Of a DNA stretch of 11,285 nt, positions 7,154-11,285 are shown in pieces. Origin of the DNA: Cellulomonadaceae bacterium (GTDB lineage: Bacteria; Actinomycetota; Actinomycetes; Actinomycetales; Cellulomonadaceae); assembly GCA_031283115.1 (NCBI GenBank), contig JAITCK010000046.1:1-11285 (forward strand), in the 5' to 3' direction. The translations under genes were made by a program, and so were the position numbers. Positions within the stretch are counted from its first letter, which is position 1. Each line of letters opens with the position of its first letter. The notes under the pieces are model-generated. The model searched no databases and had not been told where the DNA came from. It saw only the letters and a program-made list of their open reading frames with translations.

Positions 7154-7194
7154 GTGGCTGGGCCTGGTTGACAGGCTCAGCCACTTTTGCGTTT
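7154..7194 (+). terminator. Intrinsic terminator after pfp
   Basis: Stem GTGGCTGGGCCTG (7154-7166) pairs with CAGGCTCAGCCAC (7172-7184) over 13 positions, with a single G-U pair and a 5-base loop GTTGA. TTTTGCGTTT follows. It begins 13 bases after the pfp stop codon. It separates pfp from aroG, so aroG should have its own promoter or depend on readthrough. Confidence 0.85.
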
Positions 7195-7248
7195 CTGGCC
7201 CGCTGTGCGGTGTCGGCCCGGTTTGCCGGGGTGGCCCGCTGTGAAATT
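7195..7248 (+). repeat. Three imperfect 18-base tandem repeats upstream of aroG
   Basis: Units CTGGCCCGCTGTGCGGTG (7195-7212), TCGGCCCGGTTTGCCGGG (7213-7230) and GTGGCCCGCTGTGAAATT (7231-7248) share GGCCCG at the same phase. The outer two share 12 identical bases (TGGCCCGCTGTG). The middle unit also contains a small hairpin, CCCGG-TTTG-CCGGG. The array fills the space between the pfp terminator and the aroG ribosome-binding site, so it is placed to act in aroG expression. I see no convincing -10 box within it. Confidence 0.55.
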
Positions 7249-7258
7249 TAGGGGGATC

Positions 7259-8632
7259 ATGCCTGCCGCACTCGACATGCCGAGCGCCGACGTTGCGCAA
7301 GGGCTTGACCACTTCCGCACGCTGACCGCCCTCCAGCAGCCCACCTGGCCTGACAGTGACGCCCTGGCAGCCGTTGTCGCCCGCCTAGAGCAGGCCACCC
7401 CCTTGACCCTGCCCGCTGAATCTGACGCCTTACGTGACCGGCTGGCTGCCGCTTCACGGGGGGAGGCTTTCGTGTTGCAGGGCGGGGACTGTGCGGAGAA
7501 CTTCGCTGAGGCGGGCGCCACCCGCATCCGCAACAAGATTCGCACCATCTTGCAGATGGCTGTCATCCTCACTCACGGCGCGTCCACGCCCGTCGTGAAA
7601 ATCGGTCGCATCGCCGGGCAATACGCTAAACCGCGGTCGTCTAACGATGAAACCCGCGTTGTTGCCGGGCGACAGGTCACCCTGCCTGCCTACCGCGGTG
7701 ACATGGTCAACGGTTTTGAGTTCACCCCAGAATCCCGCACCCCCGACCCTCGCCGCCTGGAGCAGGCTTACCGGATTAGCGCGGCCACCGCCAACGTGGT
7801 TCGGGCTTTCACTCATGGCGGTTACGCGGACTTGCGGCAGGTTCACCAGTGGAATCGCGGTTTTATGCGCAACCCCACTTACGCCCGCTATGAGGGTACG
7901 GCCATTGAGATTGACCGGGCTATTCGCTTTATGGACGCCTGCGGGGCCGACTTTGACGCCCTGCGTTTTGTGGACCTCTACCTCAGCCATGAAGGGCTCA
8001 TCCTCGACTACGAACGGGCCTTGACTCGCCAGGACGCCCGCACCGGCAAGGCTTACGCCACCAGTGCCCACATGCTGTGGATTGGGGAGCGTACCCGGCA
8101 ACTGGACGGCGCCCACGTCGATTTTATGGCCCACATCGCCAACCCCATCGGCGTCAAACTAGGCCCCACAACCACCCCCGACAATGCCGTCGCCTTGGCG
8201 GCGAAACTCAACCCTGACAACCTTCCTGGCCGCCTCACCTTTGTCGCCCGCATGGGGGCGGGCAGGGTGCGTGACGTGCTGCCTGCCCTAGTCCAGCGCA
8301 TCCACGATGAGGGTGTCGCCGCCACCTGGATTACCGACCCCATGCACGGCAACACCATCACATCTGACAACGGCTACAAGACTCGCCGGTTTGCTGACGT
8401 GCTCGATGAAATCCAAGGCTTTTTCGAAGTTCACCGGGCTGTGGGTACTGTTCCGGGCGGCCTGCACATGGAGTTGACCGGCGACGACGTGACCGAGGTG
8501 CTGGGCGGCACCGGGTCTATCGACGAGGCTGGTTTGGCCCGCCGTTACGAAACCCTGGTGGATCCTCGCCTCAACCATCAGCAGTCCCTGGAAACAGCCT
8601 TTCTTGTCGCTGAAATGTTGCAGGGGTTCTAG
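7259..8632 (+). CDS. aroG: 3-deoxy-7-phosphoheptulonate (DAHP) synthase, class II
   Basis: Condenses phosphoenolpyruvate and erythrose 4-phosphate into DAHP, the first step of aromatic amino acid and chorismate synthesis, in the cytoplasm (EC 2.5.1.54). 457 residues from ATG 7259, close to the 462 of the M. tuberculosis enzyme as I recall it. Class II blocks are all present: FVLQGGDCAENF (71-82), PVVKIGRIAGQYAKPRSS (111-128), RNPTYARYEG (204-213), YLSHEGLILDYERAL (241-255), KLGPTTTPDN (300-309), TFVARMGAGRVRDVLP (327-342), DPMHGNTI (360-367) and LVDPRLNH (433-440). The four expected metal ligands are C78, H363, E405 and D435. An in-frame TTG at 7187 would lengthen the protein by 24 residues but lies in the U-tract of the pfp terminator. 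AGGGGG at 7250-7255 supports 7259, although its spacing to the ATG is short. Confidence 0.96.
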   Translation: MPAALDMPSADVAQGLDHFRTLTALQQPTWPDSDALAAVVARLEQATPLTLPAESDALRDRLAAASRGEAFVLQGGDCAENFAEAGATRIRNKIRTILQMAVILTHGASTPVVKIGRIAGQYAKPRSSNDETRVVAGRQVTLPAYRGDMVNGFEFTPESRTPDPRRLEQAYRISAATANVVRAFTHGGYADLRQVHQWNRGFMRNPTYARYEGTAIEIDRAIRFMDACGADFDALRFVDLYLSHEGLILDYERALTRQDARTGKAYATSAHMLWIGERTRQLDGAHVDFMAHIANPIGVKLGPTTTPDNAVALAAKLNPDNLPGRLTFVARMGAGRVRDVLPALVQRIHDEGVAATWITDPMHGNTITSDNGYKTRRFADVLDEIQGFFEVHRAVGTVPGGLHMELTGDDVTEVLGGTGSIDEAGLARRYETLVDPRLNHQQSLETAFLVAEMLQGF

Positions 8633-8679
8633 CAGCAGAGAAACCGCCGTGGCGCCGCAGTTTTGCGGGGGTGGAAACG

Positions 8680-8685
8680 TAAACT
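8680..8685 (+). promoter_or_regulatory. Candidate -10 box giving a leaderless kinase mRNA
   Basis: TAAACT (TANNNT type) is followed by six bases and then the GTG at 8692, so the expected transcription start coincides with the start codon. No good ribosome-binding site precedes the GTG. That combination is the usual look of leaderless transcripts in Actinobacteria. The -35 region shows no clear consensus. Confidence 0.45.
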
Positions 8686-8691
8686 CGATGC

Positions 8692-10860
8692 GTGGCCGCT
8701 GTGGTAACTGATTCGATGATCGGCCGTCTGGTTGATGGGCGGTACGAGATTCGGTCGCGCATCGCCCGCGGCGGCATGGCAACCGTCTACCGTGCCCTTG
8801 ACCGGCGCCTGGATCGGGAAGTGGCCGTCAAGGTGATGCACCCCCACCTGGCCGAGGGTGTGGACGGCGCCCAGTTTGTGTCCCGGTTCCGCCGGGAGGC
8901 TCGCGCGGCAGCCCGCCTAGCCCATCCGCGAGTGGTGGCCGTTTACGACCAGGGCAGGGACGGGGACACCAGTTATCTCACCCTCGAGTTTGTGCCAGGC
9001 ACCACGTTGCGCCGCGACCTGCGCCGGGATGGCACACTGCCGCTGGGCCGCAGCCTGGACATTCTTGCTGAAACGTTGACGGCCCTGGCTGCCGCCCACC
9101 GTAAGGGTCTCGTCCACCGGGACGTCAAACCAGAAAACGTGCTTTTGGATGAGGACGGCCACGTCAAAGTGGCCGATTTTGGCCTGGCCCGTGCCGTCAC
9201 CGAGGTCACCAGCACAACGACCGGAACTATTTTGGGGACGGTCGCCTACCTGGCCCCCGAGGTTGTCGCCAACGGCACCTGCGACGCCCGTACTGACGTT
9301 TATGCCGTGGGCATCCTCGCTTTCGAAATGCTCACTGGCACCCTGCCGCACGTGGGCGCCACCCCCATCCAAGTGGCGTTCGCTCACGTTCACGACGACG
9401 TTCCGGCCCCGTCTACGGTGGTCGACTGGATTCCAGCCAGCGTTGACGCCCTAGTCACAGCCTTTACGGCCCGTAATCCGGCCCGGAGGCCCGATGACGC
9501 TGCCGCAGCGTTGACGATGGTGCGGCGGGCCAAGCGCGACCTGGAAGCCCTTGACCCTTACCTTCTGTTGCGCCGCGCGGAACCTCCCGCCGACTTTGTG
9601 TCCAGTGACGATGACGTCCTCGCTTCCGGTGAGGTTCCCGCAGTCGACGGCATGGATTCGGGCAGGCTTGACGCTATCCCCACGGGCGCTTTCGACCAAC
9701 CGTCCGCAGGCGATCTTGCCCTGCTTGACACGGGTCTGGCTGGCGGCAGCCCTGCTGCTGCGACGGAAGCGCCCAGCCAGGGGAGCGCAACTGACGCTAC
9801 GGCGACAACCCGTCTAGTGGATCAACCCACCGTGGCTGTGCCGAAAAATCCGGTGAAGAGTTCAGCCAGCATCGCCGACCTTGACACCGCGGCCACCGGC
9901 GTCGGGGACGTGGATAGCCTGCAAGGCACTAGCGGCGACCAGGCCGCAGGCGGGCGTACCACACGTCGGCGCCGCCGTGGCCTCATCGCCGCCATCGTCA
10001 CCCTGGTGCTGCTGGCTGCTGGTGGTGGCGGGGCCTGGTGGTGGTTCGCCAACGGGCCGGGCGCCTGGACTACCGTGCCCTACGGCATCGCCAACAACAC
10101 TCAAGATGCTGTGGTTTCCCTGCTGAAAGCATCAGATTTGCAGGCGGAAGCCCTCACCGAATATCACGACACCATTCCTGACGGCACCGTCATTTCAGTG
10201 GAGCCAGGGGAGGGGCAACCTATCCGGCGTGGCGCCACAGTGACCTTGACCGTGTCTCAGGGCATCCGCATGGTCACTGTTCCTGACGGTCTGGTCGGCA
10301 TGACCCAGGAGGATGCCGAAGCCGCCCTAGCGGAGGCAGACGTGCAGTTGGGCGACGTTCACACCGAATACTTCGATGACGTGCCGCAAGGCCAAGTCAC
10401 CGCCGTCTCCCATGAGGCCGACGCCTCCATCCCTCACAACGAGGCAGTCAGTCTCACCGTGTCGGGCGGGCCAGCGCCAGTGACCTTGTCACAGCAGGTG
10501 GGACGTTCTTTCGATGCGGCTAAGGCCGCGCTGGAAGCAGACGGCTTGCAGGTGGAACGCGGCGACGATGAACACCATGACGCTGTTCCGGCAGGACAGG
10601 TCATCCGGCAGACCCCCGCCGATGGAACTGTTGTGCATCGCGGTGACACGGTGACGTTGACAGTGTCTTCCGGGCCGCCCATCGTCACAGTGCCTAACGT
10701 GGTGGGGTTGCGCACCCGCGACGCCCGCATCGCCTTAGAGAACGCTGGCCTGACGGTGGCTGAAAACCGGTATTTGGGCGGCCTGCTTGACACGGTCCGC
10801 TTCCAAGATGTCACCGACAAGGCCCCCAAAGGTTCCACCGTCACCCTAACTATTTGGTAA
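8692..10860 (+). CDS. pknL: PASTA-domain Ser/Thr protein kinase, PknL-type
   Basis: 722 residues: cytoplasmic kinase domain, linker, one membrane span and extracellular PASTA repeats that in this family sense cell-wall fragments or lipid II. Kinase motifs are intact: glycine loop ARGGMATVYRA (25-35), lysine K47 in VAVKVM, helix-C glutamate E69, HRDVKPEN (142-149, catalytic D144), DFG (162-164) and APE (188-190). A Thr-rich activation segment (173-179) offers autophosphorylation sites. An acidic, Thr/Ala-rich linker covers about 290-425, then RRRRR and the span at about 430-450. Four PASTA units lie near 459-524, 526-593, 595-661 and 662-722, the last ending in GSTVTLTIW. The pknL name rests on the neighbourhood (aroG on one side, a prenyl synthase on the other), not on domain content, since I recall M. 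tuberculosis PknL as lacking PASTA domains. The start is GTG 8692; ATG 8716 is an alternative eight residues in. Confidence 0.93.
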   Translation: MAAVVTDSMIGRLVDGRYEIRSRIARGGMATVYRALDRRLDREVAVKVMHPHLAEGVDGAQFVSRFRREARAAARLAHPRVVAVYDQGRDGDTSYLTLEFVPGTTLRRDLRRDGTLPLGRSLDILAETLTALAAAHRKGLVHRDVKPENVLLDEDGHVKVADFGLARAVTEVTSTTTGTILGTVAYLAPEVVANGTCDARTDVYAVGILAFEMLTGTLPHVGATPIQVAFAHVHDDVPAPSTVVDWIPASVDALVTAFTARNPARRPDDAAAALTMVRRAKRDLEALDPYLLLRRAEPPADFVSSDDDVLASGEVPAVDGMDSGRLDAIPTGAFDQPSAGDLALLDTGLAGGSPAAATEAPSQGSATDATATTRLVDQPTVAVPKNPVKSSASIADLDTAATGVGDVDSLQGTSGDQAAGGRTTRRRRRGLIAAIVTLVLLAAGGGGAWWWFANGPGAWTTVPYGIANNTQDAVVSLLKASDLQAEALTEYHDTIPDGTVISVEPGEGQPIRRGATVTLTVSQGIRMVTVPDGLVGMTQEDAEAALAEADVQLGDVHTEYFDDVPQGQVTAVSHEADASIPHNEAVSLTVSGGPAPVTLSQQVGRSFDAAKAALEADGLQVERGDDEHHDAVPAGQVIRQTPADGTVVHRGDTVTLTVSSGPPIVTVPNVVGLRTRDARIALENAGLTVAENRYLGGLLDTVRFQDVTDKAPKGSTVTLTIW

Positions 10861-10866
10861 AACCGG

Positions 10867-11285
10867 TTAGGCAGCACGGTCTACGGAGGCTGCGGCGAGG
10901 TTGAGCAGCATCGTTTTGCCCGGCTCTTCCAGGTCGGCATTCGCCAAGCGGGCGGTGGCTGTCGTGTACAAGTCGTCAATGAGGGATTCGACGCTGGTCA
11001 GGGCGCCCGATTCGACGATGACGGCGCGCAGGTCGTCCACGTCGCTGTCGGTGAGGTCGGCGGCGCCCAAGCGGGAAACGATGAGGTTCCGTCCTGCCTC
11101 GCTGGCCCCGGCCAAGGTTCGGGCGATGAGCACCGTGCGTTTGCCTTCCCGCAGGTCACCCCCGGCAGGTTTACCGGTCACGGCAGGGTCACCGAAAACG
11201 CCGAGCACGTCGTCACGCAGTTGGAAGGCTTCACCTAAGGGCAGGCCGATTGCGTCCATGGTGGCGACTTCGGCGCTGCTGGCGC
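10867..11285 (-). CDS. Polyprenyl (isoprenyl) diphosphate synthase, C-terminal part, 5' end beyond right edge
   Basis: The reverse frame is open to the window edge, so about 138 C-terminal residues are visible and the true start lies outside; the Met at 11259 is internal. The second aspartate-rich motif region reads GLPLGEAFQLRDDVLGVFGD, followed by the KPAGGDLREGKRTVLIA block typical of trans-isoprenyl diphosphate synthases. These enzymes condense isopentenyl diphosphate with allylic diphosphates in the cytoplasm to make precursors of lipid carriers and quinones. Chain length cannot be judged because the first aspartate motif is missing. By position next to the kinase and aroG it resembles idsA2 of mycobacteria. 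It converges on the kinase gene with only six bases between stop codons. Confidence 0.92.
   Translation of the reverse strand, partial: ASSAEVATMDAIGLPLGEAFQLRDDVLGVFGDPAVTGKPAGGDLREGKRTVLIARTLAGASEAGRNLIVSRLGAADLTDSDVDDLRAVIVESGALTSVESLIDDLYTTATARLANADLEEPGKTMLLNLAAASVDRAA

Noticed and set aside
7210..7251. 13-codon GTG frame before aroG as an attenuator leader peptide
   Set aside because: It contains only one aromatic residue and has no ribosome-binding site; the repeats explain the sequence better.
7187..7258. N-terminal extension of aroG from TTG at 7187
   Set aside because: The TTG lies in the U-tract of the pfp terminator, there is no ribosome-binding site, and the extension is just the translated 18-base repeats.
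8655..8668. CCGCA-GTTT-TGCGG hairpin after aroG as a terminator
   Set aside because: The stem is only five base pairs and no run of T follows.
10867..11259. Complete 130-residue protein starting at the ATG at 11259
   Set aside because: The frame stays open to the window edge and the visible motifs belong to the second half of a longer prenyl synthase, so this Met is internal.

Overview
The window is gene-dense, GC-rich DNA of actinobacterial type. Three things point there: heavy use of GC-ending codons, a PASTA-domain Ser/Thr kinase next to a class II (mycobacterial-type) DAHP synthase and a polyprenyl synthetase, and a DUF4129/DUF4350/MoxR/DUF58 operon of the kind common in Actinobacteria. 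A pyrophosphate-dependent phosphofructokinase with the motifs seen here fits an Actinomycetaceae-like fermentative organism. That family placement is an inference, since no rRNA or marker gene is present. The region reads as ordinary chromosome. I see no tRNA, rRNA, CRISPR array, insertion sequence, integrase or phage gene.

Left part (1-5704, all minus strand, transcribed right to left): a tightly packed five-gene operon. In transcription order it encodes a multi-pass membrane protein with a proline/glutamine-rich tail (GDPD membrane-domain type), a DUF4129 protein, a DUF4350 protein, a MoxR AAA+ ATPase, and a DUF58 protein that runs off the left edge. The genes are joined by 4-base stop/start overlaps or gaps of about 50 bases or less, so translation is probably coupled. 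MoxR ATPases and DUF58 (von Willebrand A-like) proteins are known partners in chaperone-like or complex-maturation systems, and DUF4350 and DUF4129 are their usual membrane companions. The substrate is unknown.

Middle (5705-5910): a 206-base divergent promoter region, the longest non-coding stretch in the window. It holds paired GGCRCC hexamers, a candidate -10 box and a striking 19-base palindrome just upstream of the phosphofructokinase gene.

Right part: pfp (5911-7140, plus) ends at a clear intrinsic terminator. Three imperfect 18-base tandem repeats follow, and then aroG, the class II DAHP synthase that commits carbon to the shikimate pathway (7259-8632, plus). Next comes a 722-residue kinase with four PASTA domains (8692-10860, plus), probably translated from a leaderless GTG. 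The C-terminal part of a polyprenyl diphosphate synthase (minus) converges on it with a 6-base gap and runs off the right edge. The aroG / kinase / prenyl synthase set matches the aroG-pknL-idsA2 neighbourhood I recall from Mycobacterium tuberculosis, but without the Rv2175c gene in between.

There is no gene-free stretch longer than 300 bases. The most promising leads are the poorly characterised MoxR/DUF58 membrane cassette and the unexplained cis-elements upstream of pfp and aroG.
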